Under the pieces are notes generated by a model, which was not told the origin of the DNA, ran no database searches, and saw only the letters and a list, made by a program, of their open reading frames with translations. Source: Gammaproteobacteria bacterium (GTDB taxonomy: Bacteria > Pseudomonadota > Gammaproteobacteria > Chromatiales > Chromatiaceae). From it: DNA of 49,383 nt. Shown piece by piece: positions 33,911 through 43,346 of this stretch; the first letter of the stretch is position 1, and each line of letters opens with the position of its first letter. The position numbers and the translations under genes were made by a program. The DNA is taken from NCBI GenBank assembly GCA_020445405.1, contig JAGRGQ010000026.1:1-49383 (forward strand), written 5' to 3'.

Positions 33911-34387
33911 ATGATACGTCTATACAAGGTGGTCGCAACGAGCCTCTTCTGGATGGGCATCGCGGCGCAGGTGTGCGCGGCTGAACCAATGCCTGACCAC
34001 AGCATGGCCGAACGAGGCCGCTACATCGCTCAGGTGTCGGGCTGTAACGATTGTCATACGTCTGGTTATCTCCTGAACGATGGCAACGTTCCAACGGCGC
34101 AGTGGTTAAAGGGTGACAGTTTCGGATGGCGCGGTCCCTGGGGGACAACCTATCCTCCCAACCTGAGAATATTCGTCAGCAACATGAGTGAAGATGAATG
34201 GGTGATTACCGCCAAATCACTGAAGCGCAGGCCGCCCATGCCCTGGTTTAACCTGAATGCCATGTCAGAGCCGGATCTGCGTGCGCTCTATCAGTTTATC
34301 CGTTCTCTGGGTGAACCAGGGCAGCCTGCACCGGCATATCTGCCACCTGGCGAGGAACCAAAAACGCCCTACGCACTGTTTCCGTAG
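33911..34387 (+). CDS. Monoheme c-type cytochrome, periplasmic
   Basis: 158 residues. Seen: signal peptide ending AQVCAAE, then GRYIAQVSGCNDCHTSGY with the single CxxCH heme site (CNDCH), and the C-terminal RRPPMPWFNLNAMSEPDLRALYQFIRSLG helix, where a Met could be the distal heme ligand. This is a class I-like cytochrome seen near sulfur/nitrogen electron-transfer genes; donor and acceptor are unknown here. Single gene; a small GGGCC/GGCCC hairpin near 34540-34552 could be its terminator. Confidence 0.88.
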   Translation: MIRLYKVVATSLFWMGIAAQVCAAEPMPDHSMAERGRYIAQVSGCNDCHTSGYLLNDGNVPTAQWLKGDSFGWRGPWGTTYPPNLRIFVSNMSEDEWVITAKSLKRRPPMPWFNLNAMSEPDLRALYQFIRSLGEPGQPAPAYLPPGEEPKTPYALFP

Positions 34388-34623
34388 CTCTCAAACCGAT
34401 CAGAGGCAGCGTATATATCTACCGGTTTCGAGCACCGTAGCCAGTCATCCGGCAGCGTTCGGTAAAATAACGAATCGAAAAGAGCCAGCCGCGAAAGCGT
34501 ATCCAATCGTTATCCCTGAAACATTTGCATTTCGTTGCGGGGCCTCTGGCCCGGTTTAGGGGCGGTATCTCAGTTTCCGGTGCTTTTAGCGGATAGAAAA
34601 CGTGGCAGGATCGTTGTTACCGG

Positions 34624-34654
34624 AAAAAGAAAAGGCCTGCGTTTCTGCAGGCCT
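34624..34654 (-). terminator. Rho-independent terminator of tRNA-Asn
   Basis: On the minus strand AGGCCTGC, loop AGAAAC, GCAGGCCT (34654-34633) is followed by TTTCTTTTT. It starts 11 bases after the tRNA CCA end. Confidence 0.85.
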
Positions 34655-34664
34655 CTGAGATATC

Positions 34665-34740
34665 TGGCTCCTCGGGACGGGCTCGAACCGCCGACCTAGT
34701 GATTAACAGTCACCCGCTCTACCGACTGAGCTACCGAGGA
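34665..34740 (-). tRNA. tRNA-Asn (anticodon GTT)
   Basis: 76 bases including an encoded CCA. Acceptor stem TCCTCGG pairs with CCGAGGA; D-loop AGCTCAGTCGGTAGAGC; anticodon loop CTGTTAA with anticodon GTT; T-arm GGCGGTTCGAGCCCGTC with the canonical GGTTCGA. No intron. Followed by a good terminator, so it is a single-gene transcript. Confidence 0.97.
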
Positions 34741-34815
34741 ATAACTGGAGGCGCGTATACTAATCACCATGCTGCGCCCGGTCAATAGCCCAGGGACAAA
34801 AACCTGACATTTCAG

Positions 34816-35370
34816 TCAAATACAAGCCAGCGGGGATCCGTCCGCCCGGAAATCCGAGAGCCGGGGTCTTCCCGGGTTGGAGAGAATGACAGCCTTGGGT
34901 GCGGCCCTGCCATCGGGGTCGCAGATGGTGAAAGTGGCGGTTGAGCCCGGTGACATGCCGCTGGCTTGATAGGTGATCTTTTTTCTCCCCGGTGAGGTCA
35001 GAATTCTGGTACGGCTTTCATCGGGACGGAAGTGCCTCAATATGCTGTCGCCATCGTCCGGTATGCGGTCTGCATTGTTGTCGGCAAAAAGCATAAATCC
35101 CTGCTCCCAGTGGAAACTGTCGTCGCAGCCGGTGCCTGCGAGACTGGGGCAGAGCACCACAGGTCTACTGCGTCTGACCGCTTCGCTGCGGGCATAATGG
35201 AGGTGGCGCACCACGCTGTTGACGGCGGATGTGATGCGGCCATTTCCGGCCAGACTGGTGATGCCCGGGACCCCGACAGAGAGAACGACAGCGATTATAG
35301 CCATGGCGATAATCAGTTCGATCAGGGTAAAGGCCCGGGAAAGGCGGCTGCCTGGGGACTGGATATCCAT
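34816..35370 (-). CDS. FimT/GspH-family type IV pseudopilin
   Basis: 184 residues. Seen: class III signal at the N-terminus with LSRA|FTLIELIIAMAIIAVVLSVGVPGI, i.e. Phe+1 and Glu+5 as required by prepilin peptidase, but Ala rather than the usual Gly at -1; then the minor-pilin core ARSEAVRRSRPVVLCPS, DSFHWEQGFMLFAD and a disulfide-capable C-terminus with CDPDG and LACI. AAGGAG is 7 bases before ATG 35370. No other pil or gsp gene is adjacent, so it is an orphan minor pseudopilin, possibly serving a distant type IV pilus in DNA uptake or assembly (inference). Confidence 0.88.
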   Translation of the reverse strand: MDIQSPGSRLSRAFTLIELIIAMAIIAVVLSVGVPGITSLAGNGRITSAVNSVVRHLHYARSEAVRRSRPVVLCPSLAGTGCDDSFHWEQGFMLFADNNADRIPDDGDSILRHFRPDESRTRILTSPGRKKITYQASGMSPGSTATFTICDPDGRAAPKAVILSNPGRPRLSDFRADGSPLACI

Positions 35371-35480
35371 ATCCGCACTCCTTTGCGTTTTTCTCTGTTT
35401 CACACGTTCCTTGTGTGACACCGGTGGTGACCTGTTCGACGGGTTTTATGGGCCGCTCCTGCATGACGGAGTGGGGCTCC

Positions 35481-35515
35481 AGCGACACCCTCCCCGAATG
35501 CGGAGGAGGTGTCGT
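35481..35515. terminator. Inverted repeat after the aspartate aminotransferase gene
   Basis: GCGACACCCTCC pairs imperfectly with GGAGGAGGTGTCGT across an 8-base loop, 37 bases beyond the aminotransferase stop on the minus strand. There is no T-run, so the role is uncertain. Confidence 0.4.
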
Positions 35516-35551
35516 TGCATTGAACAAGTGACTAGACTATGAATAAAAATC

Positions 35552-36739
35552 CTAATTCGCAAGCACTTTTTCCAGCCGGTCGAGCGCACCGGTCAGGTTT
35601 TTCATACTGGTGGCGATGGAAAGACGTACGTGTCCGCTCAGGCCGAAGGCGGTGCCGGGAACCAGCGCCACGCCGGCCTGTTCGATCAGATACTCCGCCA
35701 GCTCCAGGTCGTTGTTGACCCCATCGAGCCGTTTCAGCGCGCCTTCTACCCTGGGGAAGACGTAGAAGGTGCCGTCGGCGGGGAGGCACTCCACACCCGG
35801 AATTTTGTTCAGCCGGTCGACCACGTAGTCATGCCGCTCCTTGAACGCGTTCAGCATCTCCTGGATGCAATCCTGCGGGCCGTCCAATGCAGCCTGCGCC
35901 GCGACCTGGGATATCGAGGTCGGATTGGAGGTGCTTTGCGACTGAATCTTCTTCATCGCCTTGATGACGTCCGCCGGTCCGGCGGCGTAGCCAATGCGCC
36001 AGCCGGTCATGGAGTAGGCTTTCGACACGCCGTTCAGAACGAAACAGCGATTGACCAGTTCCGGACAGGCGTTGAGGATATTCACGAAAGGTGCTTCGGT
36101 CCAGAGGATATGCTCGTACATATCATCGGTGGCCACGGCAACCCGGGGATTCTCCAGCAGCACCTTTCCCAGCGCTTCCAGTTCCTCTCTGTTGTAGGCA
36201 ATACCGGTTGGATTGGACGGGCTGTTGAGCACCAGCAGCCGGGTCTTGTCCGTGATCGCTGCCTGCAATTGAGCCGGCGTGATTTTAAAGCGCTGATCGG
36301 CGCCGGCATGGGCGAACACGGGCACGCCGCCCGCCAGCAGAGTCATGTCTGGGTATGAGACCCAGTAAGGTACCGGAATAATAACCTCGTCGCCGGGGTC
36401 GAGCATCGCCTGGGCCAGATTGTAGAAGCTCTGTTTCCCTCCGCAGGAGACCAGGATCTGGTCCGGTTTGTAGTCGAATCCATTGTCACGCTTGAATTTA
36501 TCGATAACCGCCTGCTTCAGGCCAGGGGTACCGTCCACCGGGGTATACTTGGTGAATCCGTCCTTTATCGCTTTGATCGCTGCGGCTTTGATGTGATCCG
36601 GAGTGTCGAAATCCGGTTCGCCGGCGCCCAGGCCGATGACATCCTTGCCCGCAGCGCGCATCTCCGCGGCGCGTGCGGTAATGGCGAGAGTGGGGGATGG
36701 CTTGACTGACTGTACACGGGTGGAAAGCTTGATGCTCAT
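35552..36739 (-). CDS. Aspartate aminotransferase, class I, AspB type
   Basis: 395 residues. Seen: N-terminal LSTRVQSVKPSPTLAI, the substrate loop GAGEPDFDTP (38-47), KYTPVDGTPGL, VSCGGKQSFYNL, the PLP-phosphate region SPSNPTG, and PLP Lys240 in NGVSKAYSMTGWRIGY; the C-terminal Arg in GHVRLSIATS binds the substrate carboxylate. The GGKQ element is characteristic of the bacterial/archaeal AspB subgroup (not the E. coli AspC one), some of which also transaminate prephenate. Divergent from uvrB with about 120 bases between. Confidence 0.93.
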   Translation of the reverse strand: MSIKLSTRVQSVKPSPTLAITARAAEMRAAGKDVIGLGAGEPDFDTPDHIKAAAIKAIKDGFTKYTPVDGTPGLKQAVIDKFKRDNGFDYKPDQILVSCGGKQSFYNLAQAMLDPGDEVIIPVPYWVSYPDMTLLAGGVPVFAHAGADQRFKITPAQLQAAITDKTRLLVLNSPSNPTGIAYNREELEALGKVLLENPRVAVATDDMYEHILWTEAPFVNILNACPELVNRCFVLNGVSKAYSMTGWRIGYAAGPADVIKAMKKIQSQSTSNPTSISQVAAQAALDGPQDCIQEMLNAFKERHDYVVDRLNKIPGVECLPADGTFYVFPRVEGALKRLDGVNNDLELAEYLIEQAGVALVPGTAFGLSGHVRLSIATSMKNLTGALDRLEKVLAN

Positions 36740-36859
36740 TTAGGATACCGATGGAAACAATACGTTTTAGGGCTGATTTCTTCTGCGGTCTGACAACACT
36801 TACGTTGATCGGACGACGGGTGCAATAATATCCAATCCAGCATGCCAGAAGAATCCCCA

Positions 36860-38866
36860 ATGTCAAAAGAATTTCACTTGGTTTCGGATTTTGCAGCCAC
36901 CGGAGACCAGCCGGAGGCGATCACTCGGCTGATTGAGGGTATCAACGACGGTGAGGCGGGAATGACTTTACTTGGAGTGACGGGTTCCGGCAAAACCTTC
37001 ACCATCGCCAACGTCATCCAGGCGGTTCAGCGTCCGACGCTTCTGCTTGCACACAACAAAACATTGGCTGCCCAGCTGTATGGAGAGATGCGGGATTTTT
37101 TCCCCGGGAATGCGGTGGAGTACTTCGTCTCATATTATGATTACTATCAGCCGGAAGCCTATGTCCCCTCGTCGGATACTTTCATCGAGAAGGACGCGTC
37201 GATAAACGAACATATCGAGCAGATGCGGCTATCCGCGACCAAGGCGCTGCTGGAGCGGCCGGATACCATTATCGTTGCCACCGTCTCCTGTATCTACGGC
37301 CTGGGCGATCCCCGTTTCTATTTGAACATGGTGCTGCATCTGGTGCGCGGTGACAGCGTGGACCACCGTGCCATTCTGCGCCGGCTGGCGGAGCTGCAGT
37401 ACACGCGTAACGATACAGAGTTGCGCCGCGCCACCTATCGCGTACGTGGGGATGTCATCGATATCTATCCTGCGGAGTCCGAGCGGGAAGCCGTGAGGGT
37501 GGAGCTGTTCGATGATGAAATTGAAATGATTTCGCTGTTCGATCCGCTCACCGGAGAGGTGATACGCAAGGTTCCGCGTTACACCGTCTATCCTAAGTCC
37601 CACTATGTCACACCGCGTGAAACTTTGCTGAAAGCGGTGGACCAGATCAAACTTGAGCTCGCTGCAAGACTGCAGCAGCTGCGCGAAAACAACAAGCTGG
37701 TGGAAGCGCAGCGGCTGGAGCAGCGTACCCGCTTCGATGTGGAGATGATCCTGGAGTTGGGCTACTGCTCCGGTATCGAGAATTACTCCCGCTATTTGTC
37801 GGGCCGCGCTCCGGGAGAAGCTCCACCCACACTGTTCGACTACCTCCCTGAAAATGCGCTGCTGGTGGTGGATGAAAGCCATGTCACCATTCCGCAGGTC
37901 GGCGGTATGTACAGGGGCGACCGCTCGCGCAAGGAGACGCTGGTGGAGTATGGCTTCAGACTGCCTTCAGCGCTGGACAACCGTCCAATGCGCTTCGACG
38001 AGTTTGAGCAGCGAGCACCGCAGACCATCTATGTTTCCGCCACACCGCGGCACTATGAACTGGAGCGCTCAGGCGCAGTGGTGGAGCAGGTGGTGCGTCC
38101 CACCGGGCTTGTCGACCCCGAGTTGGAGGTGCGTTCCGCCGCCAGCCAGGTGGACGATCTCCTTTCCGAGATCCAGTCGAGAGTGGCGATGCGGGAGCGG
38201 GTTCTGGTGACCACGCTGACCAAGCGCATGGCCGAAGACCTGACGGACTACCTGGGCGAGCATGGCGTACGCGTGCGCTATCTGCACTCGGACATAGACA
38301 CGGTGGAACGGGTTGAAATCATTCGCGATCTTCGTCTCGGGGAGTTTGACGTGCTGGTGGGCATCAATCTGCTCCGGGAGGGGTTGGATATGCCCGAAGT
38401 TTCACTGGTCGCAATACTGGATGCGGACAAAGAGGGCTTTCTGCGCTCCGAAGGTTCACTGATACAGACCATTGGCAGGGCTGCCAGAAACGCCAATGGC
38501 AAGGCGATACTCTATGCCGACAAAATCACCGGCTCGATGCAGCGTGCGATAGACGAGACGGTGCGCAGAAGGATCAAGCAGACTGCGTACAATGAACAGC
38601 ATGGTATTACCCCGAAAACCATCCGCAAAGCCGTGGCTGATATCATGGAGGGTGCGCGTGCCGGCGCGCCGATGTCGCCGAAGCGCTACGCCAGAGTGGC
38701 CGAAGAGGAGGCGGAATATGCCGCGATGTCCCCACACCAGATGGCGAAACGGATCAAGGCGCTGGAAAAAGAGATGTATCTGCATGCCAGGGATCTGGAG
38801 TTCGAGGCGGCGGCCAGAGTGCGGGATCAGATCAGGGAACTGCAAGCGCGCGGCGTGCTGGCGTAG
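36860..38866 (+). CDS. uvrB: Excinuclease ABC subunit B
   Basis: Damage-verifying helicase-like component of nucleotide excision repair. 668 residues. Seen: start [21 protein letters not shown], Walker A GVTGSGKT (39-46), the DNA-inserting beta-hairpin [16 protein letters not shown] box, helicase motifs [20 protein letters not shown] and QTIGRAARN, and the C-terminal UVR domain [28 protein letters not shown] that contacts UvrC. ATG 36860 matches the E. coli start; an in-frame ATG at 36842 would add six residues. No LexA-like site was clearly recognised upstream. Confidence 0.97.
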   Translation: MSKEFHLVSDFAATGDQPEAITRLIEGINDGEAGMTLLGVTGSGKTFTIANVIQAVQRPTLLLAHNKTLAAQLYGEMRDFFPGNAVEYFVSYYDYYQPEAYVPSSDTFIEKDASINEHIEQMRLSATKALLERPDTIIVATVSCIYGLGDPRFYLNMVLHLVRGDSVDHRAILRRLAELQYTRNDTELRRATYRVRGDVIDIYPAESEREAVRVELFDDEIEMISLFDPLTGEVIRKVPRYTVYPKSHYVTPRETLLKAVDQIKLELAARLQQLRENNKLVEAQRLEQRTRFDVEMILELGYCSGIENYSRYLSGRAPGEAPPTLFDYLPENALLVVDESHVTIPQVGGMYRGDRSRKETLVEYGFRLPSALDNRPMRFDEFEQRAPQTIYVSATPRHYELERSGAVVEQVVRPTGLVDPELEVRSAASQVDDLLSEIQSRVAMRERVLVTTLTKRMAEDLTDYLGEHGVRVRYLHSDIDTVERVEIIRDLRLGEFDVLVGINLLREGLDMPEVSLVAILDADKEGFLRSEGSLIQTIGRAARNANGKAILYADKITGSMQRAIDETVRRRIKQTAYNEQHGITPKTIRKAVADIMEGARAGAPMSPKRYARVAEEEAEYAAMSPHQMAKRIKALEKEMYLHARDLEFEAAARVRDQIRELQARGVLA

Positions 38867-39452
38867 TATGTTCATCGACGCGGATCGACGCCGGACGAAC
38901 GCCGGCGGATAAAAGTTCCGACATTGCCCTGTCAGTCACGGATGGCCGGACATCGCTGGCGCATCCGCGCTCTCCACCGGTGCGGCATCGGTCACAGTCT
39001 GCACCGGATCGCTGACCTCTTACACCATCCATTTCCAGGGAAGAGGACGCAAATCGCGGCTTCCGGAATTGCCAGGCCGTGCTCCGGGCGGTGGGCAAAG
39101 ATCGCACAGTGGGCCGGCAGCAGAGGCGCCGTATTTTGACTGTCGATGATTACCGTGGATTTTCTGTCCACCAATCCGGAAGCGGTTTATATTCGATTCG
39201 GTGTTGTTGATTCGGGATCCCGGTATGCGGCGCCGGCAAGCATTGTCGCTGGATCTATTGTATTATGGCGCCCAGCAAAAATAGTTGCCGGCCAATCCGT
39301 AAAGCTGGCAAATCGGCACGCTGGCAGGTAAGCTGATATAGTTAAAAAGGATTCTTTAAGAAGTGGCTGGATGAGTGCTACATCGTTTCTCTCTGGTTAG
39401 AGAGCGTGACGATAGAACAATCCGGCCCGTTTTTTTTTGGGAATTAGGCAGA
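38867..39452. other. Intergenic, no gene recognised
   Basis: 586 bases with short frames on both strands and no recognisable protein. GCCGG/CCGGC just after uvrB (38890-38910) is a weak hairpin without T-run. An AT-rich stretch from about 39335 to 39440, including an eight-plus T-run before the ParA start, probably holds that gene's promoter. Confidence 0.4.
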
Positions 39453-40187
39453 ATGCACAAAATTATGGTGCTCAACCCCAAAGGCGGCTGTGGCAAAACC
39501 ACTATTGCCACCACCCTGGCCTGCTATTTTGCTTCTAATGGCTACAATACCGCGCTGATGGACTTTGATCCGCAGCAGTCGAGTAATCGTTGGCTGCAGA
39601 TCCGTTCCCCGGAACAGCCCCGAATAAAAGCTATCGACGGCTCACATCATCGCACCGGCGTTACCCGCTCCTGGCAGTTGCACGGTGGCAATGAAACGGA
39701 AATTGCCGTGATCGATACACCAGCCGGCGTGACCGGAGGCAAATTGGTGGATCTGTTCCACAAGGCCGACTCCATTCTGATACCTGTCATGCCCTCAATT
39801 ATCGATCTGCAGGCGATGGAGCTGTTTCTGGGCGAACTTGGCCGCCTCTTGAAACAGGGCCAGCATCGAAAGCATATCGGTGTCATCGCCAATCGTGTGC
39901 GTATGAAGGGCAGGTCGTATCATGCCATTGAAGAGTTGATGGGGGATGCTGGTCTGCCGTTGGTATCGGTTCTCAGAGACACGCAGAACTATTCGATCGC
40001 AATGGAGTCTGGACTGGGAATCTGCGAGCTTAAACCCGGGACTTCCGCCAAAGACAGAAAACACTGGGACCCCGTTCTCGAATGGCTGTTCCAGATAATT
40101 CCCACGAAGCAACGCAAACTGGACCTCTCTCCGGCTTCACCGGACCGTTTGCCTTCCGCGGCCGTTTCGGGCCGTTCCCTGCGTTGA
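39453..40187 (+). CDS. Orphan ParA/MinD-family ATPase
   Basis: 244 residues. Seen: MHKIMVLNPKGGCGKTTIATTLA with the deviant Walker A KGGCGKTT and its signature Lys, the switch I region DFDPQQSSNRWL, the switch II-like VIDTPAGVTGG and a C-terminal NRVRMKGRSY. The Walker lysines imply an ATP-dependent dimer that positions cargo on nucleoid or membrane. No ParB, parS or cargo gene is adjacent; the next gene is sat. TAGGCAG precedes the ATG; the frame is open upstream. Chromosomal orphan ParAs position microcompartments, chemoreceptors or storage granules elsewhere, so a carboxysome or sulfur-related cargo could be considered (inference, weak). Confidence 0.85.
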   Translation: MHKIMVLNPKGGCGKTTIATTLACYFASNGYNTALMDFDPQQSSNRWLQIRSPEQPRIKAIDGSHHRTGVTRSWQLHGGNETEIAVIDTPAGVTGGKLVDLFHKADSILIPVMPSIIDLQAMELFLGELGRLLKQGQHRKHIGVIANRVRMKGRSYHAIEELMGDAGLPLVSVLRDTQNYSIAMESGLGICELKPGTSAKDRKHWDPVLEWLFQIIPTKQRKLDLSPASPDRLPSAAVSGRSLR

Positions 40188-40608
40188 CGCTATCCTGAGT
40201 CTGCAGCACCGGTTTTCGTTCTCCCTGCCGTCCTCTATCCCATAATGGCGGTATAAACTGCAGATATTGAAATATATTATTGATTAATATAAGTATTTAT
40301 CTGAATGAACCTGGTGCTTCCCAGTCCGGCATCACGAATAATAATTACTGACCATATAAAAAGAAGTTTGGCATGTTCCATACCCAGTTATGGTAGGGTT
40401 TATGCGCTGTGATTTTACTGGAGGAGACCCTGTGCGCGTCTGTTTACTCCCGCAAGTACTCTATGCATCGAGTAGGTTCGGGGGTAAGCTGCGATTTTTT
40501 TCCGCGCCACAGTTTTCAACGAATGTCACGACACCCGGAGCGCATGTACGAGTCTCTGGAGTTTAACAATAGATAAAGGTTCGTAATAGATTTAGGAGAC
40601 GAAGTTAA
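40188..40608. promoter_or_regulatory. Upstream region of sat
   Basis: AT-rich (40255-40310) with TTGAAA (40267-40272) and TATAAG (40288-40293), only 15 bases apart, and a dyad CCATA-6-TATGG (near 40380-40394) that may be an operator. A well-placed GGAGGAG leads a 44-codon frame listed separately. The sat start itself has AGGAGAC. Confidence 0.4.
40432..40566 (+). CDS. Possible 44-residue leader ORF ahead of sat
   Basis: GTG start preceded by GGAGGAG at a spacing of 5 bases, ending 42 bases before sat. The product MRVCLLPQVLYASSRFGGKL... matches no family known to me and contains one Cys at position 4. The strong ribosome site is the only support; a leader peptide controlling sat is possible, chance is equally so. 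Confidence 0.25.
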   Translation: MRVCLLPQVLYASSRFGGKLRFFSAPQFSTNVTTPGAHVRVSGV

Positions 40609-41796
40609 ATGATCAAGCCTATTGGATCAGATGTACTCCAACCGCTGTTCGTCTACGATACTGATGAGCATCATGCGTTAAGGCACGAAGCGGAATCGCT
40701 GCCTTCTGTGATCATCAGTTCACAGGCGGCGGGTAATGCCGTAATGATGGGGGGGGGATATTTTACTCCGCTTAAAGGATTCATGACGGTCGGCGATGCC
40801 CTTGGCTGCGCCGAAAACATGAAAATGTCCGATGGCAGCTTTTTCCCGGTACCGATTCTCTGTCTGCTGGAGAATGTCGATGCAGTCAGAGGACATAAGC
40901 GGATTGCGCTGCGCGATCCGAATGTGGAGGGCAATCCCATTCTGGCGGTGATGAGTGTCAACGCCATCGAAGAGATCGGCGACAGCCAGATGCAACTGAT
41001 GACCGAAAAGGTCTACGGCACCACTGACAAGGAGCATCCCGGTGTGGCGGCCTTCAACGACCAGGGAAGATTCGCGCTATCCGGTCCGATAAAAGTGCTC
41101 AATTTCAGCTATTTTCAGACCGATTTTCCGGATACATTCCGGACCGCCGTTGAGATAAGGAACGAGATCATTGAGCATGGTTGGAGAACCATCGTCTCTT
41201 TTCAGACCCGAAACCCGATGCATCGCGCCCACGAAGAGCTGTGTAAAATGGCGATGGAGGCGGTGGAGGCGGATGGCGTTATAGTCCATATGCTGCTGGG
41301 TAAACTGAAAGCGGGTGATATTCCGGCTCCGGTGCGTGATGCCGCCATCCGCAAAATGGCGGAACTCTATTTCCCACCCAATACCGTGATGATTACCGGC
41401 TATGGTTTCGATATGCTCTACGCCGGTCCGAGAGAGGCTGTGCTGCACGCCTACTTTCGGCAGAATATGGGTAGCACCCATTTCATCATAGGACGCGACC
41501 ACGCGGGTGTCGGTGACTATTACGGGGCTTTCGATGCCCAAACCATCTTCGACGAGGAGGTGCCGGAAGACGCGCTGCAGATCGAGATTTTCCGAGCTGA
41601 CCACACCGCTTATTCGAAGAAACTGAACAAAGTGGTCATGATGAGAGATGCACCGGATCACGCAAAAGATGACTTTGTGCTGCTTTCCGGTACCAAAGTT
41701 CGCGAAATGCTGGGAAACGGTATTGCTCCGCCGCCTGAATTCTCCCGTCCAGAGGTGGCCCAGATTCTGATGGATTTCTATAAAACCTCGAAATAG
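40609..41796 (+). CDS. sat: Sulfate adenylyltransferase, dissimilatory type
   Basis: ATP sulfurylase converting APS + PPi to ATP + sulfate in the oxidative direction used by sulfur oxidisers. 395 residues, homo-oligomeric single-gene type, unlike the assimilatory CysDN. Seen: MMGGGYFTPLKGFM, the nucleotide-binding QTRNPMHRAHE (199-209), GRDHAGVGDYYGAFDAQ and the C-terminal LSGTKVREMLGNG. AGGAGAC lies 9 bases before the ATG. It ends at a strong terminator, so it is transcribed alone or with the small upstream frame. aprAB, its usual partner (APS reductase), is not in the window. PPi demand here links to PPDK, which makes or uses PPi (inference). Confidence 0.97.
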   Translation: MIKPIGSDVLQPLFVYDTDEHHALRHEAESLPSVIISSQAAGNAVMMGGGYFTPLKGFMTVGDALGCAENMKMSDGSFFPVPILCLLENVDAVRGHKRIALRDPNVEGNPILAVMSVNAIEEIGDSQMQLMTEKVYGTTDKEHPGVAAFNDQGRFALSGPIKVLNFSYFQTDFPDTFRTAVEIRNEIIEHGWRTIVSFQTRNPMHRAHEELCKMAMEAVEADGVIVHMLLGKLKAGDIPAPVRDAAIRKMAELYFPPNTVMITGYGFDMLYAGPREAVLHAYFRQNMGSTHFIIGRDHAGVGDYYGAFDAQTIFDEEVPEDALQIEIFRADHTAYSKKLNKVVMMRDAPDHAKDDFVLLSGTKVREMLGNGIAPPPEFSRPEVAQILMDFYKTSK

Positions 41797-41820
41797 ATAC
41801 CGACAATCTGCGACAATCCG

Positions 41821-41870
41821 GGGTCGGAGTCATACTGCACGCTTTAAGCGTATGACTCCGGCCCTTTTTT
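41821..41870 (+). terminator. Rho-independent terminator of sat
   Basis: GGGTCGGAGTCATAC (41821-41835) pairs with GTATGACTCCGGCCC (41850-41864), followed by TTTTTT. Loop of 14 bases that can itself fold (GCTTTAAGC). Confidence 0.92.
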
Positions 41871-42002
41871 CACCCTTTAATGATAACGCCTGTCCGGGAA
41901 CGGATGCTTTTTCAAACCTCGTCGCTCCGATATTTTCGGTAATGAGGAGAGAGATTGCTTCCGGACTGAGACTGGACAATCAACCTTCGAGGAGTGTTGC
42001 AG

Positions 42003-43277
42003 ATGAAAATCGAGACTATTGCGGTCCATGGTGGATTCGAGCCCGATCCGACCACCAAGGCTGTCGCGGTACCTATCTACCAGACCACATCCTATGCATT
42101 TGACGATACCCAGCACGGTGCGGACCTTTTCGATTTAAAGGTTCAGGGTAATATTTACACTCGAATCATGAATCCCACCACCGATGTACTGGAGAAGCGG
42201 GTTACCGCGATGGAGGGCGGAGTCGGTGCACTGGGTCTGGCTTCCGGAATGGCCGCGATAACCAACGCGATTTTTACTATCTGCGAGTCGGGGGACAATA
42301 TCGTCACTACCACCGCGTTGTATGGAGGCACCTACAATCTGTTCGCGCATACGCTGCCGCAACTGGGTATCACCCCACGTTTTGTCGACGCCAGGGATGT
42401 AGCGGGCATGGCGGCATTGATCGATGACCGGACGAAGGCCGTATTTTGTGAATCGATAGGAAATCCAGCGGGTAACGTTGTCGATATCGGCGCAATCGCA
42501 GATATGGCCCATGCGCATGGGGTGCCGCTGATCGTGGATAATACGGTGCCCAGTCCCTATCTCTGCCGTCCATTCGAACACGGCGCGGATATCGTGGTCC
42601 ATGCACTGACCAAATATATGGGTGGACATGGCACCACGATCGGAGGTGTCCTGGTCGATTCGGGTAAATTCCCGTGGGCGGAAAATAAATCGCGCTTCCG
42701 CAGGCTGAACGAACCTGATGTCTCATACCATGGTGTGGTCTATACCGAAGCCTTGGGCGCTGCGGCTTATATCGGCAGGGCTCGGGTGGTGCCGCTGCGC
42801 AACATGGGTGCGGCCATCTCACCCTTCAACAGTTTTCTCGTGCTACAGGGTATCGAGACACTTCCCGTCCGCATGGATCGTCATTGTGACAATGCACTCG
42901 CGGTTGCCAGGTATCTTGATGGGCATCAACAGGTGGAGTGGGTGCGTTATGCCGGCCTGGAGGATCACCCGGACAAACCGCTGATCGACAAATATATGGG
43001 GGGTAAAGCATCCGGCATTCTCTCGTTCGGCATTAAAGGGGGGAAAGAGGCCGGGGCCCGTTTTATAGACGCGCTGCAATTGGCAGTAAGGCTGGTCAAT
43101 ATTGGAGATGCCAAAACGCTGGCATGCCACCCGGCGACAACGACACACCGGCAATTGGGGCCGGAGGAGGCCGCAAAGGCCGGGGTGACCGAGGACATGG
43201 TCCGCCTCTCCATCGGCATCGAGCACATCGACGACATTGTTGCCGACCTGGAACAGGCGCTGGCGGCTTCAAAATAG
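42003..43277 (+). CDS. metY: O-acetylhomoserine aminocarboxypropyltransferase (sulfhydrylase)
   Basis: PLP enzyme making homocysteine directly from O-acetylhomoserine and sulfide, a route suited to a sulfide-rich cell. 424 residues, the MetY length rather than the shorter MetB. Seen: IAVHGGFEPDPTTKAVAVPIYQTTSY, YTRIMNPTTDVLEKR (52-66), ASGMAAI, VDNTVPSPYLCRPFEHGADIV and PLP Lys204 in HALTKYMGGHGT, then GDAKTLACHPATTTH. GAGGAG is 9 bases before ATG 42003; GTG/TTG codons just upstream are less well placed. Separated from sat by its terminator. Cystathionine gamma-synthase or lyase are the alternatives and less likely. Confidence 0.93.
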   Translation: MKIETIAVHGGFEPDPTTKAVAVPIYQTTSYAFDDTQHGADLFDLKVQGNIYTRIMNPTTDVLEKRVTAMEGGVGALGLASGMAAITNAIFTICESGDNIVTTTALYGGTYNLFAHTLPQLGITPRFVDARDVAGMAALIDDRTKAVFCESIGNPAGNVVDIGAIADMAHAHGVPLIVDNTVPSPYLCRPFEHGADIVVHALTKYMGGHGTTIGGVLVDSGKFPWAENKSRFRRLNEPDVSYHGVVYTEALGAAAYIGRARVVPLRNMGAAISPFNSFLVLQGIETLPVRMDRHCDNALAVARYLDGHQQVEWVRYAGLEDHPDKPLIDKYMGGKASGILSFGIKGGKEAGARFIDALQLAVRLVNIGDAKTLACHPATTTHRQLGPEEAAKAGVTEDMVRLSIGIEHIDDIVADLEQALAASK

Positions 43278-43298
43278 TATCGGCAGGAAATATTGCCG

Positions 43299-43330
43299 CC
43301 CTCTTCCCCGACGGGTCGGGGGGAAGAGGG
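43299..43330. terminator. Hairpin between convergent metY and the thioredoxin-like gene
   Basis: CCCTCTTCCCCGAC pairs with GTCGGGGGGAAGAGG with two extra G on the right arm, small loop. Strong GC stem without T-run; placed between convergent genes, so likely bidirectional. Confidence 0.6.
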
Positions 43331-43346
43331 GGCTGCACCAAGGCGG

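Noticed and set aside
34665-35370. Genomic island anchored at tRNA-Asn
   Set aside because: No integrase gene and no repeat of the tRNA 3' end were seen in the window; the flanking genes look core.
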